Below are positions 1-6,996 of a stretch of DNA of 10,587 nucleotides, one piece after another. The notes under the pieces were generated by a model. It searched no databases. It was not told where the DNA came from and was given only the letters and a program-made list of their open reading frames with translations. Positions within the stretch are counted from its first letter, which is position 1. Each line of letters opens with the position of its first letter. This DNA comes from an uncultured Rhodocyclaceae bacterium. GTDB taxonomy: Bacteria; Pseudomonadota; Gammaproteobacteria; Burkholderiales; Rhodocyclaceae. The position numbers were made by a program, and so were the translations under genes. The DNA lies in the NCBI GenBank assembly GCA_903950295.1, contig CAJBAP010000169.1, positions 1-10,587 on the forward strand, in the 5' to 3' direction.

Positions 1-368
1 AACGTCGCCGCCGAAGCGAAGCTGGCGATGTGGCCGCCGAGGTTGGAATCGCCCTGGTTGGCGCGCAACACCATGGCCAGCGCATTCCAGCGCACATAAG
101 CGCGAATCTTGTTTTCCAACGCGTAGTCGCCCGGCGCGAGAGGCTGCCGGTCGACCGGAATAGTGTTGATGTAATCGGTATTTGCCGCGTAGGGCAGGTT
201 GATGCCGGCGCGATGGCCGAGATCGATGAGTTTCTCGATCAGGTAATGGGCGCGCTCAGGACCGACTTCCTTGATCACGGCCTCCAGCGCATCAAGCCAC
301 TCACGGGTTTCCTGCGGATCTGGATCGGCGCCGGACGCCAGCAAGGCTCCGGAATGGGTCTCGGACAT
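1..368 (-). CDS. aceE: Pyruvate dehydrogenase E1 component, homodimeric type (N-terminal part, cut by window edge)
   Basis: The minus strand reads from an ATG at 368-366 to the window edge without a stop, giving about 122 residues. The translation has the hallmarks of the AceE N-terminus: DPQETREWLDALEAVI, then GPERAHYLIEKLID, LPYAANTDYINTIPV and GGHIASFASAAT. AceE is the thiamine-diphosphate E1 subunit of the pyruvate dehydrogenase complex. It decarboxylates pyruvate and acetylates the lipoyl domains of E2 in the cytoplasm. The full family length is near 890 residues, so most of the gene, and probably aceF, lies beyond the left edge. The start is supported by an AGGAGG at 379-374, five bases before the ATG. 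The gene is divergent from the 2-oxoacid oxidoreductase operon that starts at 566. An overlapping plus-strand frame at 30-395 is its shadow. Identification is by recognised family sequence; I see nothing broken in the visible part. Confidence 0.95.
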   Translation of the reverse strand, partial: MSETHSGALLASGADPDPQETREWLDALEAVIKEVGPERAHYLIEKLIDLGHRAGINLPYAANTDYINTIPVDRQPLAPGDYALENKIRAYVRWNALAMVLRANQGDSNLGGHIASFASAAT

Positions 369-388
369 AGTCTCCTCCTGTTGGAGTT

Positions 389-402
389 ATTATGATTATC
401 AA
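389..402. promoter_or_regulatory. Weak FNR/Anr-like palindrome in the aceE/por divergent region
   Basis: The 14 bases ATTATGATTATCAA match 8 of the 10 defined positions of the FNR consensus TTGAT-N4-ATCAA. The right half is perfect and the left half has two mismatches. The site lies 21-34 bases before the aceE ATG and 164 bases before the gamma-subunit ATG. On the minus strand the same stretch contains GATAAT (400-395), which could serve as an aceE -10 box, although no convincing -35 is placed with it. If real, a regulator bound here would block aceE and could activate the divergent operon without oxygen. The remainder of 369-565 shows no strong sigma70 promoter or long palindrome to my eye. 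The call is tentative because AT-rich 14-mers like this occur by chance. Confidence 0.25.
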
Positions 403-565
403 ATACGCTCCGGCGGGTGATGCGGAGCGGCTAGCAAAGTCATCTGCCGGGTAGGCGGACGACCGCATGGTAAAGCGTTACACTCTCACCCGCAATCGGG
501 CACCGCAACATGAGCGCGACATGCGCCAACTGGGCCGCCCTGAAATATAAAGACAGGAGGAAGCA

Positions 566-1147
566 ATGTTCCAGGTTCGCATCCACGGACGCGGGGGGCA
601 GGGGGTGGTTACCGCCACCGAGATGTTGTCCATCGCGGCTTTCGACGAAGGCCGGCACGCCCAGGCTTTTCCCAGCTTCGGCTCCGAGCGCACCGGCGCG
701 CCGGTGGTGGCCTTTTGTCGCATCGACGACAAGGAGATTCGCCTGCGCGAGCCGATCATGGCGCCCGACGCACTGATCATCCAGGACCCGACCCTGCTGC
801 ACCAGGTCGATTGCTTCGCCGGCCTGAAACTCGACGGCTACATCCTGATCAACACCAACAAGACTTTCGAGGAACTCGGCCTGGCCGAGTTCGTCAAGAG
901 CCATCGCGCCGAACGACTCTGCACCGTCTCGGCCACCGACCTCGCATTGAAGCATGTCGGCCGACCGGTACCCAACGTACCACTGCTCGGCGGGTTCGCC
1001 GCCATCTCGGGCCTGATCCGGCTCGAGTCGGTGATCAAGGCCATCGAAGACCGGTTCTCCGGCAAGGTGGCAGCCGGCAACATCGCCGCCGCCACCGAGG
1101 CCTACAACATCGTGCGCAAGGAAATGGAGGAGGCTGCCCATGCTTAA
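566..1147 (+). CDS. porG: 2-oxoacid:acceptor oxidoreductase, gamma subunit (PorG/PorC type)
   Basis: This 193-residue protein is the gamma domain of the pyruvate:ferredoxin oxidoreductase superfamily. The family signature GRGGQGVVTA sits at residues 8-17, and the FPSFGSERTGAPV segment (35-47) matches the family's usual FGxERRGAPV, with Thr in place of the first Arg. The NVPLLGGFAAISG stretch (137-149) is also typical. In well-studied members this domain packs against the alpha subunit and helps form the CoA/intermediate site; it carries no cofactor. A strong AGGAGGAA at 555-562 sets the ATG at 566. It is the first gene of a four-gene operon, and the alpha subunit starts eight bases before its stop. 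The Azoarcus evansii phenylglyoxylate dehydrogenase subunit PadE is a similar stand-alone gamma, so the family alone does not fix the substrate. Confidence 0.9.
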   Translation: MFQVRIHGRGGQGVVTATEMLSIAAFDEGRHAQAFPSFGSERTGAPVVAFCRIDDKEIRLREPIMAPDALIIQDPTLLHQVDCFAGLKLDGYILINTNKTFEELGLAEFVKSHRAERLCTVSATDLALKHVGRPVPNVPLLGGFAAISGLIRLESVIKAIEDRFSGKVAAGNIAAATEAYNIVRKEMEEAAHA

Positions 1148-2393
1148 GCAAATGGAAGGCTCGCGCGCCGTCGCCGAAGCGGTGGCACTGTGCCGCCCCG
1201 AAGTGATTTGCGCCTACCCGATCTCGCCGCAGACACACATTGTCGAAGCGCTCGGCGAAATGGTGAAGGACGATTCGCTGAGCGACTGCGAATACATCAA
1301 CGTCGAATCCGAGTTCGCTGCCATGTCGGTGGCCATCGGCGCCTCGGCTGCCGGCGCACGCAGCTATACCGCCACCGCCTCGCAGGGTTTGCTGTTCATG
1401 GTCGAGGCGGTTTACAACGCTTCGGGCCTCGGCCTGCCCATCGTCATGACGGTGGCCAACCGTTCCATCGGCGCCCCGATCAATATCTGGAACGACCACT
1501 CCGACTCGCTCTCGCAGCGTGATTCCGGCTGGCTGCAGTTGTTCGCGGAAACCAACCAGGAAGCGCTCGACCTGCATATCCAGGCCTTCCGCCTCGCCGA
1601 AGAATTGAGCCTGCCGATCATGGTCTGCATGGACGGCTTCATCCTCACCCATGCCTATGAGCGCATCGACATGCCGACGCAGGCCCAGGTGGATGCCTAC
1701 CTGCCACCCTACGAACCGCGCCAGGTGCTCGACCCCGACGAGCCGGTTTCCATCGGTGCGATGGTCGGCCCCGAAGCCTTCATGGAAGTACGCTATCTCG
1801 CCCACGCCAAGCAGATGCAGGCACTGGAGCGCATTCCCCAACTGGCTGCGGAATTCAAGCAACAGTTCGGTCGCGACAGCGGCGGCCTGATCCGCACCTA
1901 CCGCACCGAAGATGCCGAAACCATCATCATCGCCATGGGTTCGGTGCTCGGCACGATCAAGGATACGGTGGATGAGATGCGCAACGCCGGACACAAGATT
2001 GGCGTACTCGGCATCATCAGCTTCCGGCCCTTCCCGCACGCTCTCGTTGCAGCAGCGTTGAAAAACTGCAAGCGCTTCGTCGTACTGGAAAAAAGCCTGG
2101 CCGTCGGCAGCGGCGGCATCGTCGCCACCGACGTACGTATGGCCGTCACCGGCATGGGGCTAAAAGGTCACACGGTCATCGCCGGATTGGGTGGCCGCGC
2201 CATCACGATGAAGTCGCTCACCGGACTGTTCGAAAAAGCCTGTAGCGGCGATCTTGAACTGCTGACCTTCCTCGATCTCGACTGGAAAGCGGTCAACAAG
2301 CAGCTCGAGCGCGAAAAAACGCAGCGCCGCTCCGGCCCCGTGGCCGAGGCCATGCTGCGTGACGTCGGCGTTGTCGCCGCACGCAACTACTAA
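1140..2393 (+). CDS. porA: 2-oxoacid:acceptor oxidoreductase, alpha subunit (PorA type)
   Basis: This 417-residue subunit holds the pyrimidine-binding and transketolase-C-like domains of a pyruvate/2-oxoacid:ferredoxin oxidoreductase. YPISPQT is at residues 26-32, where Ser29 replaces the Thr of the usual YPITP that contacts substrate. ESE follows at 56-58; this region includes the Glu that activates thiamine diphosphate in this superfamily. SQGL (81-84), ANRSIGAP (106-113, with the Arg aligned to a substrate carboxylate ligand in the Desulfovibrio enzyme), WNDHSDS (117-123) and QRDSGW (126-131) are all family motifs. The C-terminal half (about 250-400) is the regulatory/CoA-side domain. The ATG overlaps the gamma gene by eight bases and has a GGAGGAGG at 1126-1133, pointing to translational coupling; a second ATG at 1152 is less well placed. 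The substrate could be pyruvate or another small or aromatic 2-oxoacid. Confidence 0.92.
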   Translation: MLKQMEGSRAVAEAVALCRPEVICAYPISPQTHIVEALGEMVKDDSLSDCEYINVESEFAAMSVAIGASAAGARSYTATASQGLLFMVEAVYNASGLGLPIVMTVANRSIGAPINIWNDHSDSLSQRDSGWLQLFAETNQEALDLHIQAFRLAEELSLPIMVCMDGFILTHAYERIDMPTQAQVDAYLPPYEPRQVLDPDEPVSIGAMVGPEAFMEVRYLAHAKQMQALERIPQLAAEFKQQFGRDSGGLIRTYRTEDAETIIIAMGSVLGTIKDTVDEMRNAGHKIGVLGIISFRPFPHALVAAALKNCKRFVVLEKSLAVGSGGIVATDVRMAVTGMGLKGHTVIAGLGGRAITMKSLTGLFEKACSGDLELLTFLDLDWKAVNKQLEREKTQRRSGPVAEAMLRDVGVVAARNY

Positions 2394-2404
2394 GGAGAGC
2401 GGCG

Positions 2405-3412
2405 ATGAGTTTCCAACCCATCAAGTTCTACCAAACCGGCACGTTCACCGTCGGCAACCGCCTGCTCGCCCCCGAAGAACGCAGCGTGCAGGCGTCGGGC
2501 AAGCGCTTCAATTCGATCAACTCCGGTCACCGCGCCTGTCAGGGTTGCGGCGAGGCGCTCGGTGCGCGTTACGCCATCGATGCGGCCATGGAGGCCACGC
2601 AGGGTCAACTCATCGCCGCCAACGCTACCGGTTGTCTCGAGGTGTTTTCCACGCCATATCCGGAAACCAGCTGGCAGATTCCGTGGATCCATTCGCTCTT
2701 CGGCAACACGGCGGCAGTCGCCACCGGCATCGCGGCCGCACTGAAAATCAAGCAGAAGAAAAACCCGCGCCAGCAGGAAATCCGCGTCGTCGCCCAAGGT
2801 GGTGATGGCGGCACGACAGACATTGGCTTCGGCTGCCTCTCCGGCATGTTCGAGCGTAACGACGACGTGCTCTACATCTGCTACGACAACGGCGGCTACA
2901 TGAACACGGGGGTGCAGCGCTCCTCCGCCACGCCGGCGGCGGCACGTACCGCCACCACGCCGGCAGTCGGTCCGCAACCGGGCAACATTTTCGGCCAGGG
3001 CAAGTTCGTGCCGGCCATCGCGCTGGCCCATGAAATTCCCTATGTCGCCACGGCGACCGTGGCCGATCTGCGCGACCTCGAAGCCAAGGTCAAACGTGCC
3101 ATGGAAATTCGCGGCGCGCGCTACATCCACATCCTGGTACCCTGCCCGCTCGGCTGGGGCAGCGCTTCGCACGAAACCATCAAGCTGGCACGCCTGGCCA
3201 AGGAAACCGGCATCTTTCCGGTGTTCGAAGCCGAACATGGCGAGCTGAAGTCGGCGCTTACCATACGGCGACAACTGCCCGTGGAAGAGTATCTGAAGCC
3301 GCAAAAACGCTATGCCCACCTGTTCGGCAAGCAGCCTGATGTCGCCACGCTGACGAAACTGCAGGCACAAGCCGACCGCAACATTCGCAAATACAACCTC
3401 CTGGAGCTGTGA
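2405..3412 (+). CDS. porB: 2-oxoacid:acceptor oxidoreductase, beta subunit (TPP and 4Fe-4S binding, PorB type)
   Basis: This 335-residue subunit binds the thiamine diphosphate and the proximal 4Fe-4S cluster. Four cysteines in the PorB spacing are visible: Cys45 and Cys48 (CQGCGEA), Cys77 (NATGCLEVFST) and Cys247 (LVPCPLGW). The Mg/TPP motif is GDGGTTDIGFG (133-143) followed by YDNGGYMNTGVQRSSATP (160-177), which matches pyruvate:ferredoxin oxidoreductases closely. The length (about 310-335) fits the pyruvate/valerate-type beta better than the longer PadI subunit of phenylglyoxylate dehydrogenase, as I recall it; this comparison is from memory. An AAGGAGAG Shine-Dalgarno at 2392-2398 overlaps the alpha stop and supports the ATG at 2405. 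Enzymes with exposed clusters like this are usually oxygen-sensitive, which suggests use under anoxic or low-oxygen conditions. Confidence 0.93.
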   Translation: MSFQPIKFYQTGTFTVGNRLLAPEERSVQASGKRFNSINSGHRACQGCGEALGARYAIDAAMEATQGQLIAANATGCLEVFSTPYPETSWQIPWIHSLFGNTAAVATGIAAALKIKQKKNPRQQEIRVVAQGGDGGTTDIGFGCLSGMFERNDDVLYICYDNGGYMNTGVQRSSATPAAARTATTPAVGPQPGNIFGQGKFVPAIALAHEIPYVATATVADLRDLEAKVKRAMEIRGARYIHILVPCPLGWGSASHETIKLARLAKETGIFPVFEAEHGELKSALTIRRQLPVEEYLKPQKRYAHLFGKQPDVATLTKLQAQADRNIRKYNLLEL

Positions 3413-5034
3413 TGGACAAGCCCTTCGCCATTACCCTCGACCCCGGTTCCTCGCTCGCCAACCTCACCGGTTCCTGGCGGACCTACAAACCGGTCTATCT
3501 CGACCGCCTGCCACCCTGCAACGCCACCTGTCCGGCCGGCGAAGACATCCAGGGCTGGTTGTTCCATGCCGAGTCCGGTGACTATGAAGCGGCCTGGCGC
3601 TCGCTCACAGAAAACAATCCACTGCCCGCCATCATGGGTCGCGTCTGCTACCACCCCTGCGAGGGGGCCTGCAATCGCCAGCATGTCGACTCGGCAGTCG
3701 GTATCAATTCGATCGAGCGCTTTCTCGGTGACGAGGCGATCAAACGCAACTGGCAGTTCGCCAAACCTGCCACCCAGTCGGGCAAGCGCGTGCTCGTGGT
3801 CGGCGCCGGCCCATCGGGACTGTCCGCCGCCTATCATCTCGCCCGCATGGGCCACACCGTAGAACTCCATGAAGCCGGCCCCTTCGCCGGCGGCATGATG
3901 CGCTTCGGCATTCCCAAGTACCGCCTGCCGCGCGAGGTGATTGAGGCCGAGGTGCAGCGCATCACCAATCTGGGCGTCACGCTCAAGCTCGATGCCAAGG
4001 TGTCGAACATCGAAGCGTCGATGAAGGAAGGCAAGTTCGACGCCGCCTTCCTCGCCGTCGGCGCACATATCGGCAAGCGCGCCTACATTCCCGCCGGCAC
4101 GGCGGCGAAAGTGGTCGATGCGATTTCGGTGCTGCGTTCGATGGAAGGCGAAGAGAAGCCCATGCTCGGGCGCCGCGTCGTCGTATACGGCGGCGGCAAT
4201 ACGGCCATCGACGTGGCGCGTTCGGTCAAGCGCATGGGCGCCGAGCCCATCATCGTCTATCGCCGCACCCGCGACAAGGCGCCGGCGCACGACTTCGAGA
4301 TCGAAGAGGCGCTGCAGGAAGGCGTGATGGTGAAATGGCTGTCGACCATCAAGCAGGCCGAAGAAGGCGAGATCACCATCGAGAAGATGGCGCTCGACGA
4401 CAAGGGTTTCCCGCAGCCGACCGGTGAATTCGAAACGCTCGCTGCCGACTCGGTGGTGCTGGCGCTCGGCCAGGATGTCGACCTCGGCCTGCTCGAGGGC
4501 GTGCCCGGGCTGGAAGTGAAGGACGGCACCGTGCAGGTTGGCCCCAACATGATGACCGGCCACGACGGCATCTTCGCCGGTGGCGACATGGTGCCTTCGG
4601 AACGCACCGTCACCGTCGCCGTCGGCCACGGCAAGAAGGCCGCGCGCCACATCGATGCCTGGTTGCGCAGCCAGACCTATGCGCCACCGCCCAAGCACGA
4701 ACTCGCGGGGATCGAGAGGCTCAACACCTGGTACTACTCGGAAGCGCCCCACGTGGTGCGGCCGATACTGGACATTCTGCGGCGCCAATCCACCTTCGAG
4801 GAAGTCGTCGGCGGTCTCGACGAAACCAACGCCCTGTACGAGGCACGCCGTTGCCTGAGTTGCGGCAACTGCTTCGAGTGCGACAACTGCTACGGCGTCT
4901 GTCCCGACAACGCAGTGATCAAGCTCGGCCCCGGCAAGCGCTTCGAGTTCAACTACGACTACTGCAAGGGCTGCGGTATCTGCTCCGCAGAATGCCCCTG
5001 CGGCGCAATCAAGATGGTGCCGGAGGAAAATTGA
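3412..5034 (+). CDS. NAD(P)-dependent FAD/Fe-S oxidoreductase with fused ferredoxin domain (KorC/BzdV/GltD-like), electron-transfer subunit
   Basis: This 540-residue protein joins three modules. An N-terminal Fe-S domain of the glutamate synthase small-subunit/dihydropyrimidine dehydrogenase type has Cys36, 40, 79, 83 and 87 (CNATCPAG and CYHPCEGACNRQ). The GltD-like flavoprotein core has an FAD fingerprint GAGPSG (131-136), a nucleotide site GGGNTAID (260-267) and AGGDMV (389-394). The YRR at 283-285 is often taken to favour NADPH. The C-terminal two-cluster ferredoxin has Cys487/490/493/497-Pro and Cys518/521/524/528-Pro, plus an extra pair at Cys481/484. It replaces the separate delta subunit, which is absent from the operon. 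The role is to link the porGAB enzyme to NAD(P), as KorC does in 2-oxoglutarate:NADP oxidoreductase of Azoarcus evansii. The ATG at 3412 overlaps the beta stop by one base (TGATG), with GGAG at 3403-3406; a GTG at 3409 is the alternative start. Confidence 0.88.
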   Translation: MDKPFAITLDPGSSLANLTGSWRTYKPVYLDRLPPCNATCPAGEDIQGWLFHAESGDYEAAWRSLTENNPLPAIMGRVCYHPCEGACNRQHVDSAVGINSIERFLGDEAIKRNWQFAKPATQSGKRVLVVGAGPSGLSAAYHLARMGHTVELHEAGPFAGGMMRFGIPKYRLPREVIEAEVQRITNLGVTLKLDAKVSNIEASMKEGKFDAAFLAVGAHIGKRAYIPAGTAAKVVDAISVLRSMEGEEKPMLGRRVVVYGGGNTAIDVARSVKRMGAEPIIVYRRTRDKAPAHDFEIEEALQEGVMVKWLSTIKQAEEGEITIEKMALDDKGFPQPTGEFETLAADSVVLALGQDVDLGLLEGVPGLEVKDGTVQVGPNMMTGHDGIFAGGDMVPSERTVTVAVGHGKKAARHIDAWLRSQTYAPPPKHELAGIERLNTWYYSEAPHVVRPILDILRRQSTFEEVVGGLDETNALYEARRCLSCGNCFECDNCYGVCPDNAVIKLGPGKRFEFNYDYCKGCGICSAECPCGAIKMVPEEN

Positions 5035-5041
5035 TCTGGGT

Positions 5042-5067
5042 CGGGACGGCTAACGCCGTCCCGCTAC
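5042..5067 (-). repeat. REP-like palindrome with GTAG foot
   Basis: Read on the minus strand, GTAG (5067-5064) is followed at once by a perfect 9-bp stem with arms CGGGACGGC and GCCGTCCCG and a GTTA loop. A GTAG tetranucleotide at the 5' foot of a GC-rich hairpin is the signature of REP sequences mobilised by RAYT/TnpA-REP transposases. The element fills the 70-bp gap between the oxidoreductase operon and the next gene. On the plus strand the hairpin is followed 11 bases later by five T residues (5075-5079). It could therefore also slow or stop transcription, but the T-run is too far away for a standard intrinsic terminator. Only one clear copy is in this window, so the repeat status is inferred from structure. 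Confidence 0.5.
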
Positions 5068-5104
5068 CGCCGACTTTTTCTGAACCCGTTCGTTTTTCGC
5101 CCGC

Positions 5105-5950
5105 ATGAAATTCACTGCCGACTCTTTTCGTGCCTGGCCGCACAAGAAAGTCACCCTGCTCGGCATGTCGGGGGTGGGGAAGACCTGGTTGTCGTCGATT
5201 CTGCGGCGGCACGACTGGTTCCACTATTCCGCCGACTATCGCATCGGCAAGCGCTATCTCGATGAGCCGATCCTCGACATCATCAAGCAGCAGGCCATGC
5301 AGGTGCCCTTTCTGCGTGACCTGCTGCGGCGTGACTGGATTGATATCAAGAACAACATCAAGGTCGACGACCTCGGTCCGGTGCTTTCATTTGTTGGCAA
5401 ACTTGGAGATCCGGGACGGGGCGGCATTCCCTTCGAGGAGTTCTCGCGCCGCCAGGCGATGTACCGAGAAGGCGAGATCGCGGCCATGCGCGACGTTCCT
5501 TCCTTCGTGCGCAAGGCCCAGGAAATCTACGGCTACAACCACTTCGTCAACGATGTCGGCGGTAGCCTGTGCGAGTTGGAGGAGCCTGCGGTCATTGATC
5601 AGTTGGTCGAGCACACCCTGATTCTCTACATTCAGGTCACCACACCCGATGAAGAAGCCGAACTCATTCGGCGCGCCCAATCCGATCCGAAGCCGCTTTA
5701 CTTCCGCCCGGCCTTCCTCGCGGAATATCTGCCCGGCTTTCTCGCCGCGCACGGACTGTCCGATATCGCCGCCGCAGATCCCGACGACTTCACGCGCTGG
5801 ATCTTTCCTCATCTCTTCCACTCACGGGTACCGCGTTACGAGGCGATTGCCCGGCCTCGCGGCTACACCGTCACTTCGCGCGAGGTCGCCCAGGTCAGCA
5901 ACGAGAGCGACTTTCTGGCGCTGCTGGAAACAGCAATCAGGCGAGCGTAG
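5105..5950 (+). CDS. P-loop NTPase/kinase-like protein of unknown function
   Basis: The 281-residue product begins with a Walker A motif, GMSGVGKT, at residues 20-27 after a short strand (KVTLLG), as in small nucleotide or sugar kinases. A hydrophobic strand LILYIQV (172-178) could be the later core strand, and FVNDVGGS (147-154) is a possible Walker B region. No signal peptide or membrane segment is seen. I recognise it only as a conserved proteobacterial 'ATPase' type and cannot name a substrate. ATG 5105 is the first possible start after an in-frame TGA at 5081, but no Shine-Dalgarno precedes it, so expression may be weak. The gene follows the oxidoreductase operon by 70 bp with the REP-like hairpin between them, and its stop lies 8 bp from the convergent RlmN-like gene. 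Joint transcription with the operon is possible but unproven. Confidence 0.75.
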   Translation: MKFTADSFRAWPHKKVTLLGMSGVGKTWLSSILRRHDWFHYSADYRIGKRYLDEPILDIIKQQAMQVPFLRDLLRRDWIDIKNNIKVDDLGPVLSFVGKLGDPGRGGIPFEEFSRRQAMYREGEIAAMRDVPSFVRKAQEIYGYNHFVNDVGGSLCELEEPAVIDQLVEHTLILYIQVTTPDEEAELIRRAQSDPKPLYFRPAFLAEYLPGFLAAHGLSDIAAADPDDFTRWIFPHLFHSRVPRYEAIARPRGYTVTSREVAQVSNESDFLALLETAIRRA

Positions 5951-5958
5951 TCAGGCAC

Positions 5959-6960
5959 CTACCCAAGGCCAAGGCGCGCACGCAACTGGCCGCAGCCACC
6001 GTCGATGTCCTGCCCGGCCGACTGGCGCAACTTGGCCAGGATGCCGTGGCGGTAGAGTTGGAGCGACATCGCCGCTGCGCGCTCCTCACTGGGCCGCTGG
6101 AAATTGAGGCCATCGACCGTGTTGTAAGGAATGAAATTCATCACGGCATACTTTCCTTTCAGCAGCCGGATAATTCCATCGAGTTCCTCGTCACTGTCAT
6201 TCACGCCTGCAAGCAGGGTCCATTGATACTGAATCGGGTAGCCCGTGGCGCGGGCGTACTGTTCGCCGAGCTCCACCAGTTCGGCCGGCTCGATACGCTG
6301 TGCCTTGGGCAACAGTTGCGCACGCAGTGGCGCGCTGGTCGAATGCAGGGACAAGGCGAGTGCCGGCTTGACGATCCCGCGTGGCAGCCGCTCGAACACG
6401 CGGCGGTCTCCGACGGTCGAGAACACCAGGTTCTTGTGGCCAATCGCGCCAGCCGTGCCCAGCAGTTCGATCGCTTCCAGCACGTTGTCCATGTTGTGCG
6501 CCGGCTCGCCCATGCCCATGAACACCACCTTCTTGACGGCACGCCGAGCGCGGGCCAGCACCACCTGAGCGACGATCTCGGCACTACCCAACTGGCGCAG
6601 CAAACCATCACGGCCAGTCATGCAGAAAGTACAGCCGACCGCACAGCCGACCTGGGTCGACACGCACACGCCATCGCGCGGCAACAGTACGCTCTCCACC
6701 GTCTGGCCATCAGCCAGCGCCACCAGCAAGCGGACGGAACCGTCCGCGCCGGTGTGTTCAGAACCAACCTGCGCCAGAGCTGCCAGTGCCTCCGTCAGGG
6801 CGGGCAAATCGGCACGCAAACTGGCGGGCAGGAAATCCGCCCCCGGCACCGGGCCACTGTCGAGCGGCAGAGCCTGCAGCCAGGCGCGCAGTACGCGCTC
6901 TTCATGGCAAGCCTTGGCGCCAAGGGTACGCAGGCGCTGGCGCAGATGTTCGATGCGCAT
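5959..6960 (-). CDS. rlmN: RlmN/Cfr-family radical SAM RNA methyltransferase, compact paralogue
   Basis: This 333-residue protein has all catalytic landmarks of the RlmN/Cfr family. These are the radical SAM cysteines CxxxCxxC at Cys106/110/113, GMGEP (149-153), LALSLHS (201-207), and the dual-methylation pair Cys99 (GVCVSTQVGC) and Cys323 (QDIDGGCGQL). Family members transfer a methyl group to C2 of adenosine in 23S rRNA, and RlmN also to some tRNAs, using a methyl-cysteine intermediate. It is about 50 residues shorter than Escherichia coli RlmN, with a reduced N-terminus and almost no tail after the CGQL motif. FCMTG also replaces the usual FCSTA. This suggests a second, divergent paralogue, with the housekeeping rlmN elsewhere (inference). 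It lies 36 bp after the diguanylate cyclase gene on the same strand, so may share its transcript. The ATG has no clear Shine-Dalgarno. Confidence 0.9.
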   Translation of the reverse strand: MRIEHLRQRLRTLGAKACHEERVLRAWLQALPLDSGPVPGADFLPASLRADLPALTEALAALAQVGSEHTGADGSVRLLVALADGQTVESVLLPRDGVCVSTQVGCAVGCTFCMTGRDGLLRQLGSAEIVAQVVLARARRAVKKVVFMGMGEPAHNMDNVLEAIELLGTAGAIGHKNLVFSTVGDRRVFERLPRGIVKPALALSLHSTSAPLRAQLLPKAQRIEPAELVELGEQYARATGYPIQYQWTLLAGVNDSDEELDGIIRLLKGKYAVMNFIPYNTVDGLNFQRPSEERAAAMSLQLYRHGILAKLRQSAGQDIDGGCGQLRARLGLG

Positions 6961-6996
6961 AAGACGGAGGAAATGACAGCGGCGCTTGGCCCCGGT

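Noticed and set aside
30..395. 121-codon plus-strand frame at the left end
   Set aside because: It lies opposite the unmistakable AceE N-terminus on the minus strand and has no Shine-Dalgarno or family resemblance.
566..3412. Assignment as phenylglyoxylate dehydrogenase (padEGI)
   Set aside because: The gamma and alpha sizes fit, but the beta subunit is close to the pyruvate type, no padF or padH homologue is separate, and no pad neighbours are visible. The substrate is left open.
3310..4788. 492-codon minus-strand frame inside the reductase gene
   Set aside because: The plus strand encodes a complete flavoprotein with all cofactor motifs. The minus frame has a low-complexity His/Gly/Arg-rich product and no recognisable family.
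5042..5079. Standard Rho-independent terminator after the oxidoreductase operon
   Set aside because: The hairpin is excellent, but the five-T run begins 11 bases after the stem and there is no adjacent U-tract. The GTAG foot fits a REP-like element better, although it could still weaken transcription.
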